Assembly: GCA_000802095.1 (NCBI GenBank)
Contig: JUEB01000024.1
Location: forward strand, 62,001 to 126,000
DNA: 64,000 nt
Direction: 5' to 3'
Source: Peptococcaceae bacterium BICA1-7
Lineage (GTDB): Bacteria > Bacillota > Desulfotomaculia > Desulfotomaculales > Desulfocucumaceae
Numbering within the stretch: the stretch's first letter is position 1; every line of letters begins with the position of its first letter. A model generated the notes under the pieces. The model was not told the DNA's origin and did no database searches. It worked only from the letters and a program-made list of their open reading frames with translations. Positions 52,578-59,624 of the stretch are shown here, piece after piece. Made by a program: the position numbers and the translations under genes.

Positions 52578-52714
52578 TTGAGCTGATTAATTTATGATGT
52601 TATACTTTTCATGAAAACAAAAGCTGAGATGAGATAGATGAGCTGAGACAGTTAATGCTTTAGACGACTCGGAGCTGCGGGGTGAGGACCGGCGTGTTAG
52701 TGCTGGTCTTTTTT
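52578..52714 (+). promoter_or_regulatory. Promoter, GAG/TAG-triplet leader and terminator: attenuator or ~100-nt small RNA upstream of pabABC
   Basis: A good sigma-A promoter (TTGAGC 52578-52583, 17 bp, TATACT 52601-52606) is followed by five (G/T)AG triplets spaced by one or two bases (52626, 52631, 52635, 52640, 52645), three more at 52661, 52672 and 52684, and then a terminator: GACCGGC (52687-52693) with GCTGGTC (52702-52708) and six T. Regularly spaced GAG/TAG triplets before a terminator are the mark of TRAP-controlled tryptophan/folate leaders. pabA starts 300 bp further on. Alternatively a free small RNA. Confidence 0.5.
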
Positions 52715-52762
52715 ATTTGAAAGGAATGGGGACACACCTGCTGAAGTCAAGGCATTTCTTTT

Positions 52763-52938
52763 GGGACAGGAATGTCCCCGATCGGGATGGCGGGGATGCA
52801 CCGAACAATGATAATGGTACATGGAGTTTGACTAGGTCGGAGGAATGTCCCCGATAGTATGGCTGACAGCGGGAGGAATTTTCCGGATATGTGACTCGGT
52901 ATCGGCTTTGGGGACAGGAATGTCCCCGATCGGGATGG
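52763..52938. repeat. REP-like hairpin repeats (GGGGACAGGAATGTCCCC)
   Basis: GGGACAGGAATGTCCCCGAT occurs at 52763 and 52911 (full hairpin, both followed by CGGGATGG), with a half copy AGGAATGTCCCCGAT at 52841. GGGGACA/TGTCCCC forms a 7-bp stem with a four-base loop, as in REP sequences tied to RAYT-type transposases. No transposase gene lies in this window. The region between 52715 and 53010 holds no gene. Confidence 0.6.
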
Positions 52939-53016
52939 CTTTTGTCCTCCCCCCAATTCCTAATAGCTCAAAGCTTAAGGCTGACAGCTGATAGCTTTAA
53001 AGGAGCGTGATTGCCG

Positions 53017-53613
53017 ATGATACTAATGATAGACAACTATGACTCCTTTGTGTACAACCTTGTATCGTACCTGAGGGAAATGGGACAGCAAGTGGCGGTT
53101 TGCCGCAATGACAGTATAGATGTAAGAGACATTGAAAGAATGAGTCCGGGTCATATAATTATCTCACCCGGGCCCTGTAGTCCGGATGAGGCAGGAGTTT
53201 CCCTGGAGGCGGTCAGTCATTTTGCCGGGAAAATTCCCATACTGGGAGTATGCCTGGGCCACCAGTCCATTGGACAGGCCTTCGGGGGCAGGGTGGTCAG
53301 GGCGGACCGGCCCATGCACGGCAAGACCTCGGTTATACGGCATGATGGCCGGGGAGTTTTTAGAGACCTCCCCCAGGAACTGGTGGTGGGCAGATACCAC
53401 TCACTGGTGGTAAGCCCCCTGGGGCTGCCGGACTGCCTGGAGGTCACTGCCCTGACCGGCTCCGGCGAAATTATGGGATTTCGTCACCGGGAACATTATA
53501 TCGAGGGTGTTCAGTTTCACCCCGAGTCAATACTAACCAGTTACGGCAAAGAAATGCTTAAAAATTTTCTCCACCCCCGGGAGGTTTGCCAGAGTGAGCT
53601 CATTTCTGCTTGA
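53017..53613 (+). CDS. pabA: Aminodeoxychorismate/anthranilate synthase glutaminase subunit
   Basis: 198 residues, class I glutamine amidotransferase: MIDNYDSFVYNLVSYL start, ISPGPCSPDEAG oxyanion loop, Cys79 nucleophile in LGVCLGHQSIGQAF, His-Glu in VQFHPESILT. It supplies ammonia to PabB (or TrpE). ATG 53017; a TTG at 53011 lies nearer the AAAGGAG and is also possible. It overlaps pabB by 20 bases. Confidence 0.93.
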   Translation: MILMIDNYDSFVYNLVSYLREMGQQVAVCRNDSIDVRDIERMSPGHIIISPGPCSPDEAGVSLEAVSHFAGKIPILGVCLGHQSIGQAFGGRVVRADRPMHGKTSVIRHDGRGVFRDLPQELVVGRYHSLVVSPLGLPDCLEVTALTGSGEIMGFRHREHYIEGVQFHPESILTSYGKEMLKNFLHPREVCQSELISA

Positions 53614-55051
53614 AAAACTGGCTATAAAGCCGGATACAACTGCTCTTTTCAACCCCGTAAAAGACCTTCCCGGCAGCATTTTGCTGGACAGCAGCATGAT
53701 GGTGGAAGGGTTGGCCAGATACTCTTTTATTATGGCCGACCCCTTTCTGGTGGTGACATCCCGGGGCAGTGAGATAATGCTGGAAAGAAGATCCGGCCCC
53801 GGGGACTGTGAGACCGAGATTATAAAGGGCAACCCCCTGGACACAATAGGGTGTCTTATGAAAAGGTACCGGATGAAGGAAATCTGCCAGTTGCCGTTCT
53901 TCGGAGGGGCGGCGGGGTTCTTTGCCTACGACCTGGGCCGGCAGCTGGAAAAAATACCCCAATTGGCCCTGGATGACTCCGGCACTCCCGACTGCTGGCT
54001 GGGTTTTTATGATGTGGTGGCCGTTGCAGATCATCTGGAGGACTGTGTGTATATAGCTTCCACGGGATTTCCCGAGGAGGAGCCCGGCCGGGCTGCCAGA
54101 AGGGCCCGGGAGAGGCTGGAGTGGCTCAAAGATGTTGTCACCGGCTCATACAATTCTTCAATTATTGCAGCCGGGAGAGTTAGCAGTGCCCTGGCTGCCC
54201 GGGAAGGCGATGAGGCGGCAGGGCTGACCTCCGATTTTAACCGGGAGAGCTATTGCCGGGTGGTGGAAAGGGCAAGAGAGTATATAGCGGCCGGGGACAT
54301 ATTCCAGGTCAACCTTTCCCAGCGCTTCCGCCTGCCCAGAAGGGGAGACCCGTGGGAGGTATATAAGTGCCTTAAGAGGATAAACCCGGCGCCCATGTCG
54401 GCCTACTTAAACTGCGGGGACCTGCGCGTGGTCAGTTCGTCAATGGAGAGATTTTTAAAGGTTACAGACAGAATGGTGGAAACAAGGCCCATCAAGGGCA
54501 CCCGTCCCAGGGGCGGGAGCCCCGGGGAAGATGCGCTTATGCGTCAGGCCCTATGGAATAGCGACAAGGACAGGGCCGAGCTGGTGATGATAGTTGACCT
54601 GGAGAGAAACGACCTGAGCAGGGTTTGCGTCCCCGGATCGGTAGCCGTTCCGGAGCTCTACAGAATAGAGGAGTACCCCACGGTGTTTCACCTGGTATCC
54701 ACCGTTACAGGCAGGCTGGAGGAGGGCCGGGGAACTGTGGATCTGCTGAAGGCCTCCTTTCCCGGCGGGTCTATTACCGGCGCGCCAAAAATAAGGGCCA
54801 TGGAGATTATTGAGGAGCTGGAGCCGGTAAGGCGGGGGCTATACTGTGGTTCCATCGGCTACCTTTCCTTTAATGGCGACGCCGACCTTAATATTGTTAT
54901 AAGAACACTGGTGTTTAGCGGAGACAGTATATATCTGCAGGTGGGAGGGGGTATAACCATAGACTCAGACCCCGCCGCAGAGTATGCAGAAACACTGGAC
55001 AAGGCCAGGGCCCTGGTCAGGGCACTGAGGCTGGAAGGGGTGCTGGACTGA
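53594..55051 (+). CDS. pabB: Aminodeoxychorismate synthase component I
   Basis: 485 residues, chorismate-binding family: SFIMADPFLVV N-terminal part, then AAGDIFQVNLSQRF, METRPIKGTRPRG-type motif (here VETRPIKGTRPRG), VDLERNDLSRVC, and PGGSITGAPKIRAMEII. The lysine in PIKGT is the residue that forms the covalent intermediate in aminodeoxychorismate synthase; anthranilate synthases have alanine there, so PabB is favoured over TrpE. GTG 53594 lies in the pabA 3' end. Produces 4-amino-4-deoxychorismate for folate. Confidence 0.93.
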   Translation: MSSFLLEKLAIKPDTTALFNPVKDLPGSILLDSSMMVEGLARYSFIMADPFLVVTSRGSEIMLERRSGPGDCETEIIKGNPLDTIGCLMKRYRMKEICQLPFFGGAAGFFAYDLGRQLEKIPQLALDDSGTPDCWLGFYDVVAVADHLEDCVYIASTGFPEEEPGRAARRARERLEWLKDVVTGSYNSSIIAAGRVSSALAAREGDEAAGLTSDFNRESYCRVVERAREYIAAGDIFQVNLSQRFRLPRRGDPWEVYKCLKRINPAPMSAYLNCGDLRVVSSSMERFLKVTDRMVETRPIKGTRPRGGSPGEDALMRQALWNSDKDRAELVMIVDLERNDLSRVCVPGSVAVPELYRIEEYPTVFHLVSTVTGRLEEGRGTVDLLKASFPGGSITGAPKIRAMEIIEELEPVRRGLYCGSIGYLSFNGDADLNIVIRTLVFSGDSIYLQVGGGITIDSDPAAEYAETLDKARALVRALRLEGVLD

Positions 55052-55884
55052 TGGAAACAGATAAAATTGTCTGTTTGAATGATTGCTACATGCCGGCAGG
55101 GGAGGCCGCCGTGCCTGTCGCCGACCAGGGTCTTCTCTACGGGATGGGCATATTTGAGACTATCAGGGTCAGCGGGGGACTTCCCCGTCTGGTGGGACTG
55201 CACCTGTCCCGCCTGCAGAAATCCGCCGGGGAGTTGGGGCTGGAGGTGCCGTACAGCCCGGGGGCAATAGAGGAGATGCTTTACCGGACGGCCCAAAAAA
55301 ACGGTATAACAGAGGGAGGTCTGCGCCTCACCCTGACCGCGGGGGGCGGTCAGTGCCGGCCCAGCCTTCTGGTGCAGCCCAGGGATCAGACCTATGGAGA
55401 GGAAATGTACAGCCTCGGCATAAGGGCGGGGTTCTCCCCCTATGTAAGGAATGAAAGGTCGCCCCTGGTAAGGCACAAGACTTTAAACTATTATGAAAAC
55501 ATTATGGCCAGGCGGCTGGCGGCCTCCTCGGGGTGGGGAGAGGCACTGTTCCTAAATTGCTCCGGGAACCTGGCCGAGGGCTCGGTGAGCAATGTGTTTC
55601 TGGTCAGAGATGGCCGGGTGATTACCCCGGAGTCCGGGTCCGGCCTGCTTCCGGGTATAACCAGACGCAGGGTGATAGATGCCTGCGCCTCTTTAAAAAT
55701 ACCGCTGGAGGAGAGGGTAGTGGGGCCAGGCCGGCTGTACGGGGCCGGCGAGATCTTTTTAACCAACTCCCTGATGGGAGTAATGCCCCTTACAAGGCTG
55801 GAAAACACTCCCGTAGGAAACGGCGTCCCCGGAGAGATTACCCGGCTGGTGGCGCAAGAGATGGAAAGGCTGGCAGCACTTTAA
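55051..55884 (+). CDS. pabC: Aminodeoxychorismate lyase (class IV aminotransferase fold)
   Basis: 277 residues. VADQGLLYGMGIFETIRV is the family start; the PLP lysine lies in VRHKTLNYYENIMARR, and the C-terminal Glu/Thr contacts are in NLAEGSVSNVFLVRDG and LLPGITRRRVIDA. It makes p-aminobenzoate and pyruvate. A D-amino-acid transaminase is the main alternative, but the overlap TGATG with pabB supports PabC. A strong terminator follows. Confidence 0.9.
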   Translation: METDKIVCLNDCYMPAGEAAVPVADQGLLYGMGIFETIRVSGGLPRLVGLHLSRLQKSAGELGLEVPYSPGAIEEMLYRTAQKNGITEGGLRLTLTAGGGQCRPSLLVQPRDQTYGEEMYSLGIRAGFSPYVRNERSPLVRHKTLNYYENIMARRLAASSGWGEALFLNCSGNLAEGSVSNVFLVRDGRVITPESGSGLLPGITRRRVIDACASLKIPLEERVVGPGRLYGAGEIFLTNSLMGVMPLTRLENTPVGNGVPGEITRLVAQEMERLAAL

Positions 55885-55911
55885 TGCTGCGCCAATAGCT
55901 TATTATAAGTA

Positions 55912-55943
55912 AGTGAGCGGCTTAAAAGCCCGCTCACTTTTTT
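55912..55943 (+). terminator. Terminator of pabABC
   Basis: AGTGAGCGG pairs with CCGCTCACT, loop CTTAAAAGC, six T residues. The convergent small gene stops six bases further on. Confidence 0.9.
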
Positions 55944-55948
55944 ACTCT

Positions 55949-56119
55949 CTAGAACCGGCAGTCGTGGTCGTGCTCCACGAGATCTATAGCGCCGAGCAAA
56001 ATGTGGGCCAGGCCGAAGCCGGCCATTCCCCAGCCCAGTTTAGGGTTGGAGTCTCTCAGCACCAGTCCGGTGGCGGTTACCGCAGTACCGAGGACCGTTG
56101 GCATTAATCCTTCACGCAA
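55949..56119 (-). CDS. Small membrane protein of 56 aa (conserved type), TTG start
   Basis: Reads LREGLMPTVLGTAVTATG-LVLRDSNPKLGWGMAG-FGLAHILLGAIDLVEHDHDCRF with TTG 56119 as start, eight bases behind GGGGGG. Two short hydrophobic segments flank a polar turn, ending in an acidic/His-rich tail. The composition and the GLAHI-GxIDLVEH ending resemble a small conserved protein of Firmicutes, sometimes mislabelled asparagine synthase in annotations (from memory). Function unknown. It is convergent with pabC. Confidence 0.7.
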   Translation of the reverse strand: MREGLMPTVLGTAVTATGLVLRDSNPKLGWGMAGFGLAHILLGAIDLVEHDHDCRF

Positions 56120-56227
56120 CTGTTTATCCCCCCTTTTTTGAGAGTAAGTATATTTTACACAGAGAGAGTGATTTGTACCGAGATATATATTGGGGGGAAT
56201 GACACATTTTAGGAGCTTTGGGGCACT

Positions 56228-56405
56228 GCTTTCCGGTCGGAATTCAGAGCTCAGAATTCAGAATTCAGAATACACGGGCCGTCTAAAACGGCCGACAGGT
56301 AGGTTTGAGAAGGTCTAAGATTAATGCTATCCGTGCTGAAAGGAAGGCTCATACATTCTGAATTTGACTCCTGTATTCTGTATTCTGACAGAATAAAAAT
56401 TTCAG
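56228..56405. repeat. Degenerate GAATTCAGAATTCAG intergenic repeat
   Basis: GGTCGGAATTCAGAGCTCAG followed by further GAATTCAGAATTCAGAATAC at 56236-56272, an inverted GCCGTC...GGCCGAC pair, and the opposite strand of the motif (CTGTATTCTGTATTCTGAC) at 56363-56390 followed by TTTCAGTATGAGTG. Same family as the ends of the 20180-20613 element. Confidence 0.55.
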
Positions 56406-56490
56406 TATGAGTGTTTTTTTGTATACGCGCGTTTTTTTTTGGTAAAAATCATATCAAAAAAAGGTTGTCCATTTTGAAAGGAGCGGGTAT

Positions 56491-57021
56491 ATGTCCAACA
56501 GTAATGATATTGAAAGGCTTGCCCAGTCTATGCTTGATTCCGACACAAGGACCAGCAACTATAAGCTTAAGGTAAGAGTAAACGGCGGTCTGGCCCAGGT
56601 TACCGGAATAGTTGACACACTGTCGGAGAAGGAGCAGGTGCAACAGATACTTTCCGGAGTCGGGGGGCTTAAGGGAATTGAAAATGGTGTCACCATCAGC
56701 ACCGATGGCTCCATTATAGACGAGGATGTTATCGAGGAGGTCACCGAGGAGCTCAACGCCGACCCCGGTGTGGACCTCCGCAATGTAGGGGCCAGGAGTG
56801 TAAGAGGAAATGTGTACCTGGTGGGCAATGTAAGCAGCCCGGAGGAAGAGAAGGCGGCCATCAGGGCGGCCTCCAGGGCCAGGGGAGTCAAATCAGTGGT
56901 GAGCCAGCTTAAGATACATACAGATGAGTACGACACCGACGACCTGAGGCAGATATTCCACCGCCAGGTCAATAATGACCGGGAAGTGAGTAAAGAAGTG
57001 GACAGGATGGACTTTTATTAA
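56491..57021 (+). CDS. BON-domain protein (two BON repeats)
   Basis: 176 residues, soluble, no signal peptide. Two BON-like modules: ~8-75 (KLKVRVNGGLAQVTGIVDTLSEKE in part, GLKGIENGVTIS) and ~78-145 (ITEEL-type start, RGNVYLVGNVSSPEEEKAA, ARGVKSVVSQLKI). BON domains bind phospholipid surfaces or carbohydrate, as in Kbp/OsmY; a cytosolic two-BON protein suggests a structural or ligand-binding role. ATG 56491 lies behind AAAGGAG. Monocistronic between repeats. Confidence 0.8.
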   Translation: MSNSNDIERLAQSMLDSDTRTSNYKLKVRVNGGLAQVTGIVDTLSEKEQVQQILSGVGGLKGIENGVTISTDGSIIDEDVIEEVTEELNADPGVDLRNVGARSVRGNVYLVGNVSSPEEEKAAIRAASRARGVKSVVSQLKIHTDEYDTDDLRQIFHRQVNNDREVSKEVDRMDFY

Positions 57022-57022
57022 T

Positions 57023-57258
57023 TGCTTATACTGAAATGCCTGTGAACATCTCGGGTCTCTATTAGCCACAGAGGACACAGAGATCACAGAGAATTTGCTC
57101 TCAGGCATTACTCTCAGGTCTGAAACCTATGAAGAAAAATAGAGAAGTTTTCTTTCTCCAATCCATTAAATTAAAACTCTTAAATCATTCAAGCAAGGCA
57201 TAAAACTCTGTGATCTCTGTGTCCTCTGTGGCTTTAAAAGGACCCCAATTTTCATCTG
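57023..57258. repeat. CACAGAG palindromic element, copy E (inverse orientation)
   Basis: Begins TTGCTTATACTGAAAT (as at the 20180 terminus), then CGGGTCTCTATTAGCCACAG; arms 57066-57092 and 57206-57231; ends GGCTTTAAAAGGACCCCAAT. The order of arms and inner sequence is the reverse complement of copies A-D. Confidence 0.85.
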
Positions 57259-57494
57259 CCTTGGTGGCCGCCGTGAAACAGCCGTGTAAAATTTTGCTGA
57301 ATTGTATAGTTTCAGCGGGAGGAAAATAAAGGTTAAGATAAAATTAGAAATACAGGAGGTATTTTAAATATGACGGAAATGTTTTAAATATTATGTCATA
57401 TATCAAATATATAGTGAAATAGTCCTCCCCAAGCGCATAATATGTTACAATATAACTATGTTGAATATTAAATTTATACTGGGAGTGTGAACTT
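57259..57494. other. Promoter region of glpX
   Basis: AT-rich; no gene seen. Contains TATACTG-type and ATATTATG words but no promoter that I could fix. The GGGAGTG at 57481 is the ribosome site of glpX. Confidence 0.3.
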
Positions 57495-58478
57495 ATGGAT
57501 CGGGAGCTTACTCTGGAACTGGTCAGGGTTACCGAGGTGGCGGCGCTGGCGTCCGCGCAGTGGATGGGGCGCGGAAAGAAAAACGAGGCGGACGGTGCTG
57601 CTGTCAACGCCATGAGGGCTATGTTTGATACCGTTTCGATAAAGGGCACAGTGGTTATAGGAGAGGGCGAGATGGACGAGGCGCCCATGCTTTACATAGG
57701 GGAAAAGGTGGGCTGCGCCGAGACTCCCGAGGTTGATGTGGCGGTGGACCCCCTGGAGGGCACCAACATACTGGCCAAGGGACTGCCCAATGCTCTGTCG
57801 GTGGTGGCTATGGCCGATAGAGGAAATCTTCTGCACGCTCCGGACATGTACATGCAGAAGATAGCGGTTGGACCAAGGGCGGCCGGTAAAATACATATAG
57901 ACGACCCGGTGGAAAAAACCCTCGAAATAGTGGCCAGAGCTCATAATAAGAGGATATCGGACTGTACTGTAATGGTTCTTGACCGGCCCCGCCACAAGGA
58001 AATAATAGAGGCGGTGAGGAATGCCGGCGGACGGGTCAGGCTTATTGGCGATGGCGATGTGGGGTCGGCCATTTACACTGCCATACCTGATACCGGAATA
58101 GACCTTTGCATTGGCATAGGGGGGGCCCCCGAGGGAGTCATAGCTGCTGCCGCCCTCAAGTGCCTGGGCGGTGAGATGCAGGCCAGGCTGTGGCCCGAGG
58201 ACGATGCTGAAAGAGAACGGTGCGCCAGGATGGGCATAGAAGACACCAGCAGAATACTGTACATGGATGATATGGTAAAGGGAGACGCCATATTCGCAGC
58301 CACCGGGGTAACCGACGGCGAACTGCTGAAGGGGGTTCGTATGCTGGGTAATGACCTGGCCGAGACCCACTCCCTGGTGATGCGCTACAAGAATAAAACG
58401 GTAAGGTATATTAAGGCCATACACAACCTAGCCTTCAAAGCCAACATGGTATTCGGAAGCCCAATTTTTTTTGATTGA
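57495..58478 (+). CDS. glpX: Fructose-1,6-bisphosphatase, class II
   Basis: 327 residues. Lithium-sensitive phosphatase fold: [38 protein letters not shown] (metal-binding DPxEGT), [12 protein letters not shown] and [20 protein letters not shown] are all GlpX hallmarks. Key gluconeogenic enzyme. ATG 57495 follows GGGAGTG. A small membrane protein gene follows 55 bp downstream before a terminator. Confidence 0.95.
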   Translation: MDRELTLELVRVTEVAALASAQWMGRGKKNEADGAAVNAMRAMFDTVSIKGTVVIGEGEMDEAPMLYIGEKVGCAETPEVDVAVDPLEGTNILAKGLPNALSVVAMADRGNLLHAPDMYMQKIAVGPRAAGKIHIDDPVEKTLEIVARAHNKRISDCTVMVLDRPRHKEIIEAVRNAGGRVRLIGDGDVGSAIYTAIPDTGIDLCIGIGGAPEGVIAAAALKCLGGEMQARLWPEDDAERERCARMGIEDTSRILYMDDMVKGDAIFAATGVTDGELLKGVRMLGNDLAETHSLVMRYKNKTVRYIKAIHNLAFKANMVFGSPIFFD

Positions 58479-58533
58479 CTGACTGATTGTGATCAGGGGA
58501 ATAATAGGTTATAATCCCTTTGAGGTGATACTA

Positions 58534-58695
58534 GTGAAATTAGACCCCAGGCTTATTCTGGTGGCTGTGGTGACAGTATCAGGCAACGCCTATGTCCAGT
58601 ATCTGGCCTATGGGGATGTAAACTGGGCCAGCGCCCTGGCTATCGGGCTGGTGCTAACCGCCCTGCTGCCTCTGGTGATGAAAAAGAAAAAATAA
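58534..58695 (+). CDS. Small hydrophobic membrane protein (53 aa)
   Basis: From GTG 58534 (GAGGTGA five bases upstream) it reads KLDPRLILVAVVTVSGNAYV, a short loop with YGDVNW, then a second helix ASALAIGLVLTALLPLVM and a basic KKKK end: two transmembrane helices with a lysine stop. The longer frame from 58489 has no ribosome site. No family recognised. Shares the glpX terminator. Confidence 0.6.
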   Translation: MKLDPRLILVAVVTVSGNAYVQYLAYGDVNWASALAIGLVLTALLPLVMKKKK

Positions 58696-58709
58696 AAAAC
58701 TCTATTCAG

Positions 58710-58740
58710 GTTAGCGCCTCTACCGGCGCTAACTTTTTTT
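58710..58740 (+). terminator. Terminator after glpX and the small membrane protein gene
   Basis: GTTAGCGCC (58710-58718) pairs with GGCGCTAAC (58725-58733), seven T residues. The second ~345-bp element begins one base after the T-run, exactly as copy 1 does after rpmF. Confidence 0.92.
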
Positions 58741-58741
58741 A

Positions 58742-59089
58742 TCGTTAAGGAAAGCATATGCTGCTTTAAAGCACTAAAGTAAAAGCAGAGTTTTTGGGGT
58801 AGTTTTTGGGTCACTCATTGGTCGCTAAAGGGCCGGTGGAGGGGATTGAATCCGATCTCCCGGACCTCCGGCTGAACTGACTCTAAGCTCGTCGCCTACG
58901 GACTGCCGGCCGCCTCCAACGCCGCGTCCATGCGTCGATTCCGGCTGCCGTCTGCGTCCTGCAGCCGGCCCGGCATTCCGTATGGCTCTGTCGCTAAGAG
59001 TCAGTAGCAGCCTCCGGGACGTCCGCCTGGATTAAACCCCCTCCCCCTCTATGCATGCCGCTAAGAGGTCTATATTGCTGTAAGAAATG
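58742..59089 (+). repeat. ~345-bp terminator-adjacent element, copy 2
   Basis: Gap-free match to 27118-27433 over 58742-59057; the GC-rich core from 58854 on shows no difference that I can find. Same orientation relative to the preceding terminator and gene as copy 1. Right end blurs at ~59089 (GAGGTCT...TTGCTG shared, then unrelated). No ORF. Confidence 0.85.
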
Positions 59090-59205
59090 CATGCTCTCAT
59101 TCTGGATTCTGGCTTCTGGATTCTGGATTCCGCCGTCTGTCAAGACGACTCCGCCCGAAAGGGCGGCTTTTTTAATGGCTTATACTGAAATGGTTATACT
59201 GCCGG
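59090..59205. repeat. Mixed short repeats with an internal terminator
   Basis: Tandem TTCTGGATTCTGG words (59098-59130), a GCCGTCT/AGACGAC hairpin, then CCGCCC-GAAA-GGGCGG with six T (59151-59173), a good intrinsic terminator, and GGCTTATACTGAAATGG (59176), the terminal word of the 20180-20613 element. Confidence 0.55.
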
Positions 59206-59261
59206 AGGGACCAGGAGACAGAAGCCAAGAGACAGAATTGCGGCATGGGCAACTATCCTGA

Positions 59262-59475
59262 AAGCCTCTCGGGTCACTATTAGCCACAGAGGACACAGAG
59301 ATCACAGAGAATAAGCCCACAGGCATTACTCTCAGGTCTGAAACCTATGTAGAAAATTAAAGAAGTTTGTCTTCTCCAATCCAATTTAATAAAAACCTCT
59401 TAAAGCATTCAAGCAGGGCTGAAAAATCTCTGTGTCCTCTGTGGCTTGAAAAGGACCCCAATTTTCATCTTCCTG
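59262..59475. repeat. CACAGAG palindromic element, copy F (inverse orientation)
   Basis: ATCCTGAAAGCCTCTCGGGTC leads into arms 59284-59310 and 59427-59444 and ends GGACCCCAATTTTCATCT, the same ends as copy E. The right arm is shorter (the middle CTCTGTGAT unit is lost). The remaining 150 bp to addB hold no gene. Confidence 0.85.
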
Positions 59476-59624
59476 GTGGCCGTTTTAGGCGATTCAGCCT
59501 GCAAGGAGGTTAAGCCGGGCGGTTTTTCCGTAAGGGCTGTTGGAAATGGAGGAAGGGGGGCCCGGTTGTTGAATTAATTACATATAAAGGCCGTCCTCCG
59601 GGCGGCAGGGAGACAGGATGTGAT

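Noticed and set aside
52640-52690. TPP riboswitch (GCTGAGA motif)
   Set aside because: The other conserved TPP parts (GGGGTGC, ACCTGAT..., GCGNAGGGA) are missing, and downstream genes are for folate, not thiamine.
52747-52956. 69-codon minus-strand ORF with repeated SGTFL words
   Set aside because: It is the translation of REP-like hairpins.
53594-55051. Anthranilate synthase TrpE
   Set aside because: PIKGT with lysine and the pabC neighbour favour aminodeoxychorismate synthase; no other trp genes are present.
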